Of a stretch of 64,000 nucleotides of DNA, positions 7,372-16,115 are shown in pieces; the first letter of the stretch is position 1, and every line of letters starts with the position of its first letter. Origin of the DNA: an uncultured Lachnospiraceae bacterium (GTDB lineage: Bacteria; Bacillota; Clostridia; Lachnospirales; Lachnospiraceae); NCBI GenBank assembly GCA_947178145.1, contig CAMWXE010000014.1, positions 1 to 64,000 of the forward strand, in the 5' to 3' direction. Under the pieces are notes generated by a model. That model made no database searches, had not been told where the DNA came from, and was given only the letters and a program-made list of their open reading frames with translations. The translations under genes were made by a program, and so were the position numbers.

Positions 7372-9525
7372 CTATATCTTTTTGATAATCGTATCAAAAG
7401 CCTCCAGCTTCACGTGCTCTGTACCATACTCTGTCTGAATGCTGCACTCCTGTGCCGTCTCGGCATTGTTGATGACGATCAAAGTCCTGCTCTCCGGATA
7501 AAAGGCACATTCCATCTCCGCGTTGTCTGTCAGATAAAGACCATCCATCGCCTCGCCGCCCGCGTCTAAGATCAGATTCAGCAGCATCTTTGTGTTGGCA
7601 TTGTTCACATGGAATTTCGACAGATAGATTCCCTGCCCTTTGCCGAACGAATTTCGAACCAGCAGCGGATTCCCGTTATGCGCCGCTAGGACAGACGCCT
7701 TTCCGTCCGTCAGATGACACTTTGCGCCTTCAAGAATCGATGCGCCCCTGGGTATCACCTTATCCGCAGCAGCCGCATCCACCTCAAATGCCCACTTTCC
7801 ATGGCACACTCTGTCAACCGTATCCTCGTCAACCCCCAGCACATGCGCCATTCTGAAATAGCTGTCATATCCTGCCGCTGCCGACGGCTCTCCCACGCCA
7901 ATCAATGCACCGCCCTCGTACACCCATCTTGTCAGGTTTTCAATCACAGCCTCGTCCTTCCACGCATCACCGCCGCTCCATGCACTGCCTGCCATACCGG
8001 CATTGATCACGACATCGACATCTTGCAGTGCACCATTCTTCACATCCTCAAAGCTGATGAAGCTCACCTCCAGCGGAAGCCCGCTGAGCGCCTCGTTGAT
8101 ATGTATCAGATCATGCATATAGGTCTCGTGAAAATGTCCTGACAGCGACCAGGAACGCATGCTTCCCCAGAAGTGCAGCACTGCAGCCCTTGTCTTGCAA
8201 TGATACGGTCTGCCTGCGTGATGAAGCGCTTTCAATGACCGGAACTCGTCAGAAATCCTGGCAATATACTCCACGAAATCCGGAAAATCTTCAACCAGAT
8301 GTAAATACCCGCCAAGCCCGATCCGGTCAATCGGACACCGAAGCAGCGCACGCCTCACACTGTTCCAGTACTTCTTGGCATCCAGGGTGGGATTGCCGCC
8401 CTCCATGAAAGTCGGCGCCCCGCCAAGTCCCACCGGAAACAGATACGGGTGGAGCCTGAGCTCATGCGTGCCAACATCGACACCGGAGCAAAGCCTTGCC
8501 TCGTAGCCGGAGAATACGCACTTAATCAGACCATCAAAGCCAAATTCCCTGAAAGTCGGCTTGTACGGCTCGATGCCAACCCAGCTGTCATCATAGAATA
8601 CATACGCCTTTTTCCCATACTTGTGAACAATGTCAATCAACTGTCTGCCAAAGTCGATCACAAAGCGGTTCACGAAATCAATCCAGTCCTTCTTTTTCTG
8701 TCCGCATGGGCTGTGTGTCACATGCAGCTTTCCCTGATTGACAAAATCCTCCGCCGTCATGTTGTAACCGTATTTTGCCGCAAAATCGTCCAGCATCTTC
8801 GGACTGACTGTAAAGTCATAGGACGCCCAGTCGGAATAAAGCTGTCTGTTGCGCTCACTGCTTCCCCAGATCCACACAAAGTTATAGAACATGGAAGTAA
8901 AGCGCACCACTGTCGTGTCAGGGTGTGTCTCGCACCATTTTGTCATCCAGTCAAGCATATACGCCTGTGTCTCGGGATACACCGGATCAATCTGCATCAG
9001 ATGCTCTTTGTCCCAATGATTCGTCGTATGGTTGTACATGGAAATCTCTTCCCATATGCGATATGCCAGAAAGCTCACTGTGTAATTATGCCATGGCGCA
9101 ATCCCTTCCAGCCTTACCGCCTGCTTTTCCTTGTCATAACTCCACTTTGACACATCAACCAACGAGTCTGTTGTCCTGTCGTATACCTGCCAGTATTTCA
9201 TTGAATCTGCACTGTCATTCACCCTGAACTGTTCCGCAAAGAAATCAGCCATCAGCGAAATCACGAGGCATTCACTGTCCGCTGTCACCGGATGCGTCAT
9301 CAAAAAGGTTTGCTGCAGCTTATCCTGATTCTGTTTTGCCCACTCATTGTGATCCCTGATGATACAGATTGTCGAATAAATGCCGTAGCCTGCCTTCGTA
9401 ATCTCGTCAGAGAGCACTGTTCCGTCGCTGTCGCGTATCACATCTGCCCCCCATTTGTCCGCAAGCTGTAATGTCAATTTCTCATACCCTGCCTCGCCCG
9501 GCAGTGTAAAACTTCCTTTTTCCAT
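7372..9525 (-). CDS. GH112 phosphorylase, probably D-galactosyl-beta-1,4-L-rhamnose phosphorylase
   Basis: The 717-residue protein (start at 9525, GGAG 7 bases upstream) has the family GH112 pattern: an N-terminal segment MEKGSFTLPGEAGYEKLTLQ, then RFTSMFYNFVWIWG, KKKDWIDFVNRFVIDFGRQL, and the glutamine-amidotransferase-like and C-terminal beta domains. GH112 enzymes split beta-galactosides with phosphate, releasing alpha-galactose 1-phosphate plus GlcNAc/GalNAc or L-rhamnose. The neighbours are a rhamnose mutarotase and a GH105 unsaturated-uronyl hydrolase, so galactosyl-rhamnose is the likelier substrate. That preference is an inference from context; a galacto-N-biose/lacto-N-biose specificity is the alternative. 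There is no signal peptide, so it acts in the cytoplasm on imported oligosaccharides. Confidence 0.85.
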   Translation of the reverse strand: MEKGSFTLPGEAGYEKLTLQLADKWGADVIRDSDGTVLSDEITKAGYGIYSTICIIRDHNEWAKQNQDKLQQTFLMTHPVTADSECLVISLMADFFAEQFRVNDSADSMKYWQVYDRTTDSLVDVSKWSYDKEKQAVRLEGIAPWHNYTVSFLAYRIWEEISMYNHTTNHWDKEHLMQIDPVYPETQAYMLDWMTKWCETHPDTTVVRFTSMFYNFVWIWGSSERNRQLYSDWASYDFTVSPKMLDDFAAKYGYNMTAEDFVNQGKLHVTHSPCGQKKKDWIDFVNRFVIDFGRQLIDIVHKYGKKAYVFYDDSWVGIEPYKPTFREFGFDGLIKCVFSGYEARLCSGVDVGTHELRLHPYLFPVGLGGAPTFMEGGNPTLDAKKYWNSVRRALLRCPIDRIGLGGYLHLVEDFPDFVEYIARISDEFRSLKALHHAGRPYHCKTRAAVLHFWGSMRSWSLSGHFHETYMHDLIHINEALSGLPLEVSFISFEDVKNGALQDVDVVINAGMAGSAWSGGDAWKDEAVIENLTRWVYEGGALIGVGEPSAAAGYDSYFRMAHVLGVDEDTVDRVCHGKWAFEVDAAAADKVIPRGASILEGAKCHLTDGKASVLAAHNGNPLLVRNSFGKGQGIYLSKFHVNNANTKMLLNLILDAGGEAMDGLYLTDNAEMECAFYPESRTLIVINNAETAQECSIQTEYGTEHVKLEAFDTIIKKI

Positions 9526-9627
9526 TTTCTTTCTCCAATTTAAAGTTTCGCATCTGCCCTCCGATACCACGGCTGCGGAAGTATTTCCCACCGCCATGTA
9601 CACCTGTACGGGCTGATGCTGTTTTGA

Positions 9628-10680
9628 TTATAGTGCGCCGTCTTTCTCCAGTTCATCTGATACAAGAATCTTGCTAAAGAATGCGAGTGCCAGTCCCTGT
9701 CCCCAGCCTTGAATCCAGTCCCGGGAAATGTTGCGGTATCCGTCCGCATCATTCATTACCGCCGTTCCGCCGGATACATTCAGGACTCTGCCGTCCGGAC
9801 CCACATTCGCAAGCATCCCCCTGATTGACTTGTTAATATACTTTGAGTGCAGGGGATTTGCCCGCGTAACCATCGCTGCCGCAATCCCTGCCGATGCCGA
9901 AATTTCCTCATAAGAGCTCTCATCATTCAGTATCGTCCTCCACAGACCGTCCTCTGTCTGGAGCAGCTTGATCGCAGACAGCTGTTCGTTCAGGGAGCCC
10001 GCCACATCCATATACTTCGGATACAGATAGCACTTCTTCAGAATGTCACTCACCTGTGCCATGGTAAATGCCGCCCAAGCATTGGCCCGTCCCCAGTAAA
10101 AGCCGGACATATGGTCTTTGGTAATATTGTTGTAGCCATGATAGTACAGACCTGTATCTGGATCCTGCAAATATTTGATATGCCAATAGTACTGGTTCAG
10201 CGCATCCTCAATCATCTCCTCGTCCGCAAGCTCCACCCCGACTCTCAGCAGGAAAAATGCCGCCATGAAAAGGGTATCCGCCCAGCACTGCTCCGGGAAA
10301 TCGTTGTCGGCCGAAACTGTGTGCTGCAGGACATGATCCCCAAACCGGAGCGCATCCTTTCTGATATAGTTTATCTTACTCATCACGATATCCCAGTATT
10401 TCTGCTCCTCTGTCGCCTTGTATAGCGTGATAAGACAATGCCCCATCGCACAGGCGTTGACTGTCCACACCTTTGGCAGCCCCAGGTCGATCAGCTCATC
10501 CACCCTGTCCCTTAAAAGTTTCAGATATTCCTCGTTACCTGTCTTCTCATAGGCATCGGCAATGCCAAAATACGCCACCCCGCACGGCCAGTCCCATGTC
10601 AGGTCCATCTTCATCGTCCGTTTTACGATTTTGTCGATCACCTCCAGAATCTCCTGTTTGTCATACTCTAACTTTAGCAT
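9628..10680 (-). CDS. GH105 unsaturated rhamnogalacturonyl hydrolase (YteR-like)
   Basis: The 350-residue protein has an (alpha/alpha)6-barrel pattern with DLTWDWPCGVAYFGIADAYE, DFPEQCWADTLFMAAFFLLR (with the catalytic-type Asp), DHMSGFYWGRANAWAAF and a C-terminal SRDWIQGWGQGLALAFF. These are typical of YteR/YesR hydrolases, which remove the unsaturated galacturonyl residue left at the non-reducing end by rhamnogalacturonan lyases. No signal peptide is present, implying cytoplasmic action. AGGAGG lies 8 bases before the ATG. It is followed after about 100 bases by the GH112 gene, probably in the same transcript from the promoter at 10728-10756. Confidence 0.9.
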   Translation of the reverse strand: MLKLEYDKQEILEVIDKIVKRTMKMDLTWDWPCGVAYFGIADAYEKTGNEEYLKLLRDRVDELIDLGLPKVWTVNACAMGHCLITLYKATEEQKYWDIVMSKINYIRKDALRFGDHVLQHTVSADNDFPEQCWADTLFMAAFFLLRVGVELADEEMIEDALNQYYWHIKYLQDPDTGLYYHGYNNITKDHMSGFYWGRANAWAAFTMAQVSDILKKCYLYPKYMDVAGSLNEQLSAIKLLQTEDGLWRTILNDESSYEEISASAGIAAAMVTRANPLHSKYINKSIRGMLANVGPDGRVLNVSGGTAVMNDADGYRNISRDWIQGWGQGLALAFFSKILVSDELEKDGAL

Positions 10681-10727
10681 CGTAAAGCCCTCCTTGTATT
10701 TTCATTCTATCATATTTTACGATAAAT

Positions 10728-10756
10728 AATATATTTCTGCACGAATGGTATGTCAA
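10728..10756 (-). promoter_or_regulatory. Promoter of the GH105-GH112 operon with shared 19-bp motif
   Basis: On the minus strand TTGACA (10756-10751), 17 bases and TATATT (10733-10728) form a near-consensus promoter 48 bases before the GH105 ATG. The spacer holds ATACCATTCGTGCAGAAAT (10751-10733), which recurs with one change upstream of the ABC exporter pair at 19980-19962. A hairpin with 10-bp arms GATTTTATCA/TGATAAAATC (10776-10785 and 10812-10821) lies just upstream. Confidence 0.7.
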
Positions 10757-10855
10757 TATTCATGAACAGCAATTCGATTTTATCAACACACCGCATTTCA
10801 AAGCAATATGCTGATAAAATCAAATCCCCTTCTGAATAATTTTCTTTTAAATACA

Positions 10856-10877
10856 GCCCCCAACGAATGCTGGGGGC
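10856..10877 (-). terminator. Terminator after the solute-binding protein gene
   Basis: GCCCCCA (10856-10862) and TGGGGGC (10871-10877) are perfect arms around an 8-base loop. On the minus strand the stem is followed by TGTATTTAAAAG, moderately T-rich. It separates the ABC importer operon from the GH105 promoter. Confidence 0.6.
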
Positions 10878-10910
10878 CGTTATGACTATTTCAGGAAGTA
10901 TTCTCGCTGT

Positions 10911-12647
10911 TTATTTCTGAAGCTTTGTGGACTGTCCAGCCTCGTAAGCTTCCTTTCTCTCGTCAACGATTTCCTGATATCCTGCGTCTGCGTACTTCTG
11001 AGCCAGCTCATCGTACAGTGTATCAAATTCATCCGGGTCACACATTGTCAGCTGGTCTCTGTACTCTGTGTAAAGCTCGAGCAGGGAAGCCTGATACTCT
11101 CCTACAGAATCCAGTACCACTGCAAAGTTACAATCGCTGACTGCACGGCCCTTTTCCGCCAGTTCTACCTTTCTGTAATAGTTGTCGATCAACTCCTGTG
11201 TCACGTCATCCGGCAGATTCTTCGGTGAGCTTGCTGCGATGATTTCCTCGATCGTACCGGCGTTTCTTGCCTCGATGGTCACACACCAGTAGTCCTTGGA
11301 GTTGTTGAAGCCCTGCTTGCAGTCGCCATTGTAATCAGCCACTGGAACAGGAAGTCCGTCATCGCCCAAGTTGTAGTTCTCGCCCTCGATACCCCACTGC
11401 ATTGTGAAGAGGTTCTCCTCCTGCGTCATCCACTCCATGTACATCCATGCTGCCTTGATCTCATCCTCAGATGCCTGTGATGAGAATCCGATCATCATAC
11501 CGAACGGATTGTCCGCACGATATGCTGACACCGTACCGCCATCCGGGTCATCGATCGCAGCCTGAAGCTGAACACCGATGTGCGCGTCAGGATTCTGCTC
11601 AAAGAGCGCTGTCAGGAAATCCACATCCGCAGAAATATATCCTGCAAACTGGAAAATCTGTCCGCTTACAAAAGAGGCCTTTTCTGTCTCCTGATCTGTT
11701 ACATAGTACTCCGGATTCAGGAAGCCTAACTGATACTTCTCATTCTCTCTTCTGATATATTCCCTGTTTGCATCATCGCCGAGCGCCGGAATCGCATAGT
11801 CTCCGTAGCATGCCCAGTTCTCCTCATCAAGCGGGAAGCTTCTGAACGCATAGTTCTGGTCAACACCTGCGCCTGTCACCATATGTCCGCCGAGCGGATG
11901 CTCGCAGAGTCCCTCGTCGATCAGTTTCTGGTACATCGCTTTCTGCTCTTCCCATGTCTCCGGATAAGAATCATAGCCAATCTGGTCCAGCCAGTCCTTG
12001 CGGTAGAAAGTCACAAAGGTATAGGCTGTATCATAGTACGGTCTCTCAGCCAGTGCAAAATAAGTATCGCCGTTCATCTCCGTAAAACCAATCTGATCCA
12101 AGTCAACCATTCTCTGATAGTATGTAGGTGCAACCTTTGCAAACTCATCAAGGTCATACGTTGTCAGATATCCGTCTGCCGCCCACTGCGCCTGCTTCGG
12201 ATAGTCGTACTCCATCAGGATTGTCGGGAGATCCTCCGCTGCTGCCAGCAATGCGTAAGATGTTAGAACATCTGTTCGTGCAATTGGCACATACTCCACT
12301 GTGATATTGTACTTGTCGCCAAAATTCTCCTGAACCCACTTTGTCCAGTAGTTGTCACTTACGTTTGGAACACCCTCTGCTCCTCTGTCATACACAGGAA
12401 TCTTCAGGGTAACATTCTCTGCAAACGCCTCCCAGCCGTCAACCCCAGCCGCACCGGAAGTATCTGCCGGAGCTGCGGTCTCTGCATTGTCTGTCGATGC
12501 CGCACTGCTGTTGTCGCCAGTCGTTGTGTTGTCTGCCGATACGCTGCCGCTGTCATCAGAACCGCCGCCGCAGCCTGTCAGTGTGCCCATTGCCATTACG
12601 CCTGTCAATGCCAATGCCATTGCTCTCTTAAAAGCTTTCTTGTTCAT
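10911..12647 (-). CDS. Extracellular solute-binding lipoprotein of a sugar ABC importer (LplA/YtcQ-like)
   Basis: This 578-residue lipoprotein has a signal peptide with lipobox LTGC (Cys26) followed by a Gly/Ser/Asp/Thr-rich linker to about residue 70. The mature part is a type-1 extracellular solute-binding protein of the large LplA/YtcQ class, which works with LplB and YtcP permeases without a dedicated ATPase in the operon. The ATPase is normally a shared MsmX-like protein encoded elsewhere. AGGAGG precedes the ATG. The pectin-related neighbours suggest rhamnogalacturonan oligosaccharides as ligand, but this is not shown by the sequence itself. Confidence 0.92.
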   Translation of the reverse strand: MNKKAFKRAMALALTGVMAMGTLTGCGGGSDDSGSVSADNTTTGDNSSAASTDNAETAAPADTSGAAGVDGWEAFAENVTLKIPVYDRGAEGVPNVSDNYWTKWVQENFGDKYNITVEYVPIARTDVLTSYALLAAAEDLPTILMEYDYPKQAQWAADGYLTTYDLDEFAKVAPTYYQRMVDLDQIGFTEMNGDTYFALAERPYYDTAYTFVTFYRKDWLDQIGYDSYPETWEEQKAMYQKLIDEGLCEHPLGGHMVTGAGVDQNYAFRSFPLDEENWACYGDYAIPALGDDANREYIRRENEKYQLGFLNPEYYVTDQETEKASFVSGQIFQFAGYISADVDFLTALFEQNPDAHIGVQLQAAIDDPDGGTVSAYRADNPFGMMIGFSSQASEDEIKAAWMYMEWMTQEENLFTMQWGIEGENYNLGDDGLPVPVADYNGDCKQGFNNSKDYWCVTIEARNAGTIEEIIAASSPKNLPDDVTQELIDNYYRKVELAEKGRAVSDCNFAVVLDSVGEYQASLLELYTEYRDQLTMCDPDEFDTLYDELAQKYADAGYQEIVDERKEAYEAGQSTKLQK

Positions 12648-12671
12648 AATGAATCCTCCTTGTCTTCCGAA

Positions 12672-12708
12672 GGAAAATAACTACCCTGCTTCCCGGGGAG
12701 GATTTTCC
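12672..12708 (-). other. Intergenic hairpin between permease and binding-protein genes
   Basis: GGAAAAT (12672-12678) and ATTTTCC (12702-12708) form a 7-bp stem around a GC-rich loop in the 112-base gap between the permease and the solute-binding gene. Hairpins here often stabilise or attenuate segments so that the binding protein is made in excess; that role is inferred. Confidence 0.35.
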
Positions 12709-12759
12709 CTCTTAAAAATCTATAGTATAACCCGCCTATTCGGGAACACTACCATCTCA

Positions 12760-13686
12760 CTAGCCCTTTACTGCGCCAACCATCGTTCCCTTTACAAAAT
12801 ACTTCTGTACAAACGGGTAGATACAGATGATCGGTATTGTTACAAACATGATACACGCCGCCTGCAATACTTCCGGTGTGCTTGTCACTGCCGCACCCTC
12901 GGAAAGTGTCGCTGTCTGCGCATCGGAAGCCGATGACACAAGCTGTGACAGCTTATACTGAATCATTTTCAGATTCTCAGAACGGATATAGTACTTGTTG
13001 TCCGCGTATGCGTTCCAGCGTCCCACTGCATAGAACAGAGAGAGCGTCGCAAGGATTGGCTTTGACAGCGGCAGCACGATCTTCCACAAGATCTGGAAAT
13101 TGGTGGCACCGTCAAGAAAAGCCGATTCCTCCAGGCTGTCCGGTATCGAGGACTGCAGGTTCGTCTTCATGATCAGCATGTTGTAAGGCGAATAGATCAG
13201 CGGAAGGATTAACACCCACATTGTGTCAAGTACATGTAAATCCTTATATAACAGGTAAGCCGGAATCAGACCCGCGCTGAAATACATCGGAAACATCAGG
13301 ATAAAGGTGAAAAAAGTCCTTCCCTTTAACCGCTTCTTGGAGAGCGGATACGCTGCACAAGTGCAGACCAGCATACCAAGTATGGTAAAGATCAGCGTGA
13401 CATAGATGCTGTATATCATGCTCGACACCATGCTCCCGTCCTTGAAGATGGACACATATGCGTCGAAGTTAATTCCTTTCGGAATAAAGGAAACCTGCTT
13501 TGCGATAACGTAGGAGTTGCCTGATATCGACTTTGCCAGCAGATGAATAAAAGGCAGCACACAGGTCGCACACAAAAGCACCAGTATGACCATAATCACG
13601 ACATCGCTGATCCGGAACTTGTTGATCGCTCTGTTTCCGTCACTGTTTACCTCCGCACCGCGGACGACTTCTTCTTTTTTTGCCAT
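12760..13686 (-). CDS. Carbohydrate ABC transporter permease (YtcP/LplC-like)
   Basis: The protein of about 308 residues has six hydrophobic segments and the permease loop ESAFLDGATNFQILWKIVLP, a version of the EAAxxDGA...ILP motif that contacts the ATPase. The C-terminus QKYFVKGTMVGAVKG is typical of the CUT1 LplC/YtcP class. I use the ATG at 13686, with AGGAGG 8 bases upstream, not the GTG nine bases before. The gene begins 12 bases after the first permease gene and is followed by the solute-binding protein, giving the usual LplB-YtcP-LplA order. Confidence 0.93.
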   Translation of the reverse strand: MAKKEEVVRGAEVNSDGNRAINKFRISDVVIMVILVLLCATCVLPFIHLLAKSISGNSYVIAKQVSFIPKGINFDAYVSIFKDGSMVSSMIYSIYVTLIFTILGMLVCTCAAYPLSKKRLKGRTFFTFILMFPMYFSAGLIPAYLLYKDLHVLDTMWVLILPLIYSPYNMLIMKTNLQSSIPDSLEESAFLDGATNFQILWKIVLPLSKPILATLSLFYAVGRWNAYADNKYYIRSENLKMIQYKLSQLVSSASDAQTATLSEGAAVTSTPEVLQAACIMFVTIPIICIYPFVQKYFVKGTMVGAVKG

Positions 13687-13698
13687 GACACACACCTC

Positions 13699-14661
13699 CT
13701 ATAACAAGCCTTCTTCGCCGAGTTTCTTCGCGAACCAGTCAGATAACAGTACCAGCGCCAGACCAACGACAGACTGGAACAGACCTACCGCGGTCGACAT
13801 ACTGAATTTATTTCCCTGAAGACCCTTTTCATATATGTAGATTGCCAGCTGATACTGGAAATCTTTAACCTGCGAGTTTCCGAACTGGTCGAGACGCTCA
13901 AAGTTACTTCCCATCACACGGCCAAGGTTCATGATCAGCAGTGTCACAATCGTGCTCTTGATGCCCGGCAGTGTGATGTGCAGCATCCTCTGCCAGCGGT
14001 TTGCACCATCAATCATCGCCGCCTCATACAAGTCGCCGCTGATGCCTGTTATCGCGGCAAGATAGATGATCGTGCCCCAGCCCATTCCCTGCCAGACGCC
14101 AATCAGCAGATAAGTTACTGCCCAGTGCCACTTCTCTGTCAGAAACGGGATACCCTCCTCGATCAGCCCTGCGTTCATCAGGAAGATATTGACAAGACCT
14201 GTTGAGGGACGAAACATTGTGTACGCCACGCTTCCGATGATAACCCATGAGAGGAAATGCGGCAGATACAAGATCGTCTGCGTCACTTTCTTAAACTTCG
14301 GATAGCGCAGTTCATTCAGCATCAGCGCCAGGATAATCGGCATCGGAAATCCCACCGCCAGATCCAGCAGATTAAATGCGATCGAACTCTTCAGGGACCG
14401 ATGAAAATCCGCATCCTTAAATACTTTGATGATCGTCTCCATGCCAACCCATTTGCTGCCCGCATATCCCTTCGCCGGTTTGTAATCCATAAAGATCATC
14501 CGCATGCCGGGATAGGACGCATAGTTGAAGAGAACCACCATCACAATCGGAAACAACAGCATTAAATACAGCTGCCAGTCTCTCTTGAAACTGTTTTTCC
14601 AGGTAGTATGCACGGCAGTGCCGCCGACAACTTCCTTGTTGCCGCCTTTTGTTTTACCCAT
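13699..14661 (-). CDS. Carbohydrate ABC transporter permease (LplB/YteP-like)
   Basis: The 320-residue protein starts MGKTKGGNKEVVGGTAVHTT and then FKRDWQLYLMLLFPIVMVVL, followed by five further membrane segments. The loop YEAAMIDGANRWQRMLHITL is the EAA motif. NFERLDQFGNSQVKDFQYQL near the C-terminus is characteristic of LplB-type permeases. GGGGG precedes the ATG at 14661; a longer frame reaching 14784 lies in what looks like leader DNA. It is the first gene of the importer operon and faces the AraC regulator across 486 bases. Confidence 0.93.
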   Translation of the reverse strand: MGKTKGGNKEVVGGTAVHTTWKNSFKRDWQLYLMLLFPIVMVVLFNYASYPGMRMIFMDYKPAKGYAGSKWVGMETIIKVFKDADFHRSLKSSIAFNLLDLAVGFPMPIILALMLNELRYPKFKKVTQTILYLPHFLSWVIIGSVAYTMFRPSTGLVNIFLMNAGLIEEGIPFLTEKWHWAVTYLLIGVWQGMGWGTIIYLAAITGISGDLYEAAMIDGANRWQRMLHITLPGIKSTIVTLLIMNLGRVMGSNFERLDQFGNSQVKDFQYQLAIYIYEKGLQGNKFSMSTAVGLFQSVVGLALVLLSDWFAKKLGEEGLL

Positions 14662-14847
14662 ATCAAAACCCCCATTCCTGTTTTGATTATCCAAAAACCG
14701 TCGCAAACGAATCTGCGGCAATCCCGAGTGTCTGCGTGGTGTTCTTAGCAGCCACACAATGCTTTCGTTATTTTGTATAATCAATTAATACTTATGTTTC
14801 TATTTTCGTGCATTTTATCTTTTAATTCTAGCAAAAAGAAAATAAAA

Positions 14848-14910
14848 ACTATGCATTTCCAACCATTTATGTTATACTTTCTATAAACACAGCTTGACGA
14901 AATGCATAGT
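14848..14910. promoter_or_regulatory. Importer-operon control region with 12-bp inverted repeat
   Basis: The 486 bases between the importer operon (14661) and the AraC gene (15148) hold no other gene. ACTATGCATTTC (14848-14859) and GAAATGCATAGT (14899-14910) are perfect inverted copies with starts 51 bp apart, about five helical turns, flanking a weak minus-strand promoter candidate with -10 TATAAC at 14876-14871 and a poor -35. This is the arrangement expected for an activator-dependent promoter bound by an AraC-family protein. A further TTCGTGCA core, resembling the motif at 10733-10751, is near 14805-14815. Confidence 0.5.
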
Positions 14911-15147
14911 ATTTCAAGTTCTTATATTTTTCTGTTATACATTTTGACTAGGTTTGGCCTGTTTTTGTGGGCAGAACCGTCTGGAATGATTAATTATAGT
15001 TGGTTATTTCTGGTTTTTATGGACATAAAGTCTATCTAAAAAGTTCCATAGATTATGCAAAAATAACCGTTATACATAAGAATGAATCATGTAAAAAACA
15101 CACGCGAAAGTTTCTTCACAGACTGCACAGAATGGAGGTTCCTGAAT

Positions 15148-16101
15148 ATGCCGAAACCAAAAAACGATATTGCCGAGTACCGCAGCTACTATCTGCCCTC
15201 TGATTTTCCGGTGCTGCTGTTGTCCGGTGAGCACTGGAAAATCTCAAATGTCCCCAGCAAGCATCTGCACTTCCACAATTGTCTGGAAATCGGCCTGTGC
15301 CACTCAGAGAGCGGGTACATGGAATTTAACGGAAAGGAGCGGCTCTTCTTCAAGGAGGGGGACATCACATGCATCCCGAGAAATATCCCCCACACGACGT
15401 ACAGCTCACCGGGTACACAGAGTCATTGGTCTTATCTGTTCCTGAACACACAGGAACTGTTCAAAAATATGGCGCCCCATATCCGCGGTTTTGACCTGTC
15501 GCTGAGCGCCTACAAGGAATACCGGCACATCCTGAGCCGCGACGAATATCCCTATGTCTATGACCTCACCGCGATGATTATACGCGAGATTGAGGAACAG
15601 CGCCTCCAGTATCAGGCAAGCGCCATGGGACTTCTGCTGTCCCTGTGCATCGAGCTGGACCGCATCCAGAGCAAGGGCGGCCACGAGACGACACTCACCA
15701 GCCAGCCGCCGGAGAATGCGATGGTGCTCTCGCCAGTTCTCGACTACATAGAAGATCATTACGCCGAGCAGTTTGACATGAATTATCTCGCCGATATCTG
15801 CTGCCTGAGCCCGACACATTTCCGGCGGCTGTTTCACTCCATCATGGGAACCAGCCCCCTCGACTTCCTGAACAGCACGCGCATCACCAAGGCGTGCAAC
15901 CTGCTGCGCAGCACCGAACACTCGATCCTCGACATCTCCGAGATGGTCGGCTTCCGCTCCGTGTCAAGCTTCAACCGACACTTTATGGACGCCATGCAGA
16001 CTACGCCGAGAGATTACCGGAACGAGACACTTCAGGCAAAAGCCAATCAGGAAAAAATGGCAATTATGGACTATACCGGATGGATGTATCCCGAGAAATA
16101 A
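15148..16101 (+). CDS. AraC-family transcriptional regulator
   Basis: The 317-residue protein has an N-terminal cupin sensor domain (HLHFHNCLEIGLCHSESGYM, EGDITCIPRNIPHT) and a C-terminal double HTH: FDMNYLADICCLSPTHFRRL, GTSPLDFLNSTRITKACNLL and ILDISEMVGFRSVSSFNRHF. This is the usual AraC/XylS arrangement of sugar-responsive regulators. I use the ATG at 15148, with GGAGG 9 bases before; an in-frame ATG at 15082 would add 22 residues. It faces the ABC importer divergently and presumably controls it. It ends 14 bases from the convergent ABC exporter gene. Confidence 0.93.
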   Translation: MPKPKNDIAEYRSYYLPSDFPVLLLSGEHWKISNVPSKHLHFHNCLEIGLCHSESGYMEFNGKERLFFKEGDITCIPRNIPHTTYSSPGTQSHWSYLFLNTQELFKNMAPHIRGFDLSLSAYKEYRHILSRDEYPYVYDLTAMIIREIEEQRLQYQASAMGLLLSLCIELDRIQSKGGHETTLTSQPPENAMVLSPVLDYIEDHYAEQFDMNYLADICCLSPTHFRRLFHSIMGTSPLDFLNSTRITKACNLLRSTEHSILDISEMVGFRSVSSFNRHFMDAMQTTPRDYRNETLQAKANQEKMAIMDYTGWMYPEK

Positions 16102-16115
16102 GTGTGAGAAGAACT

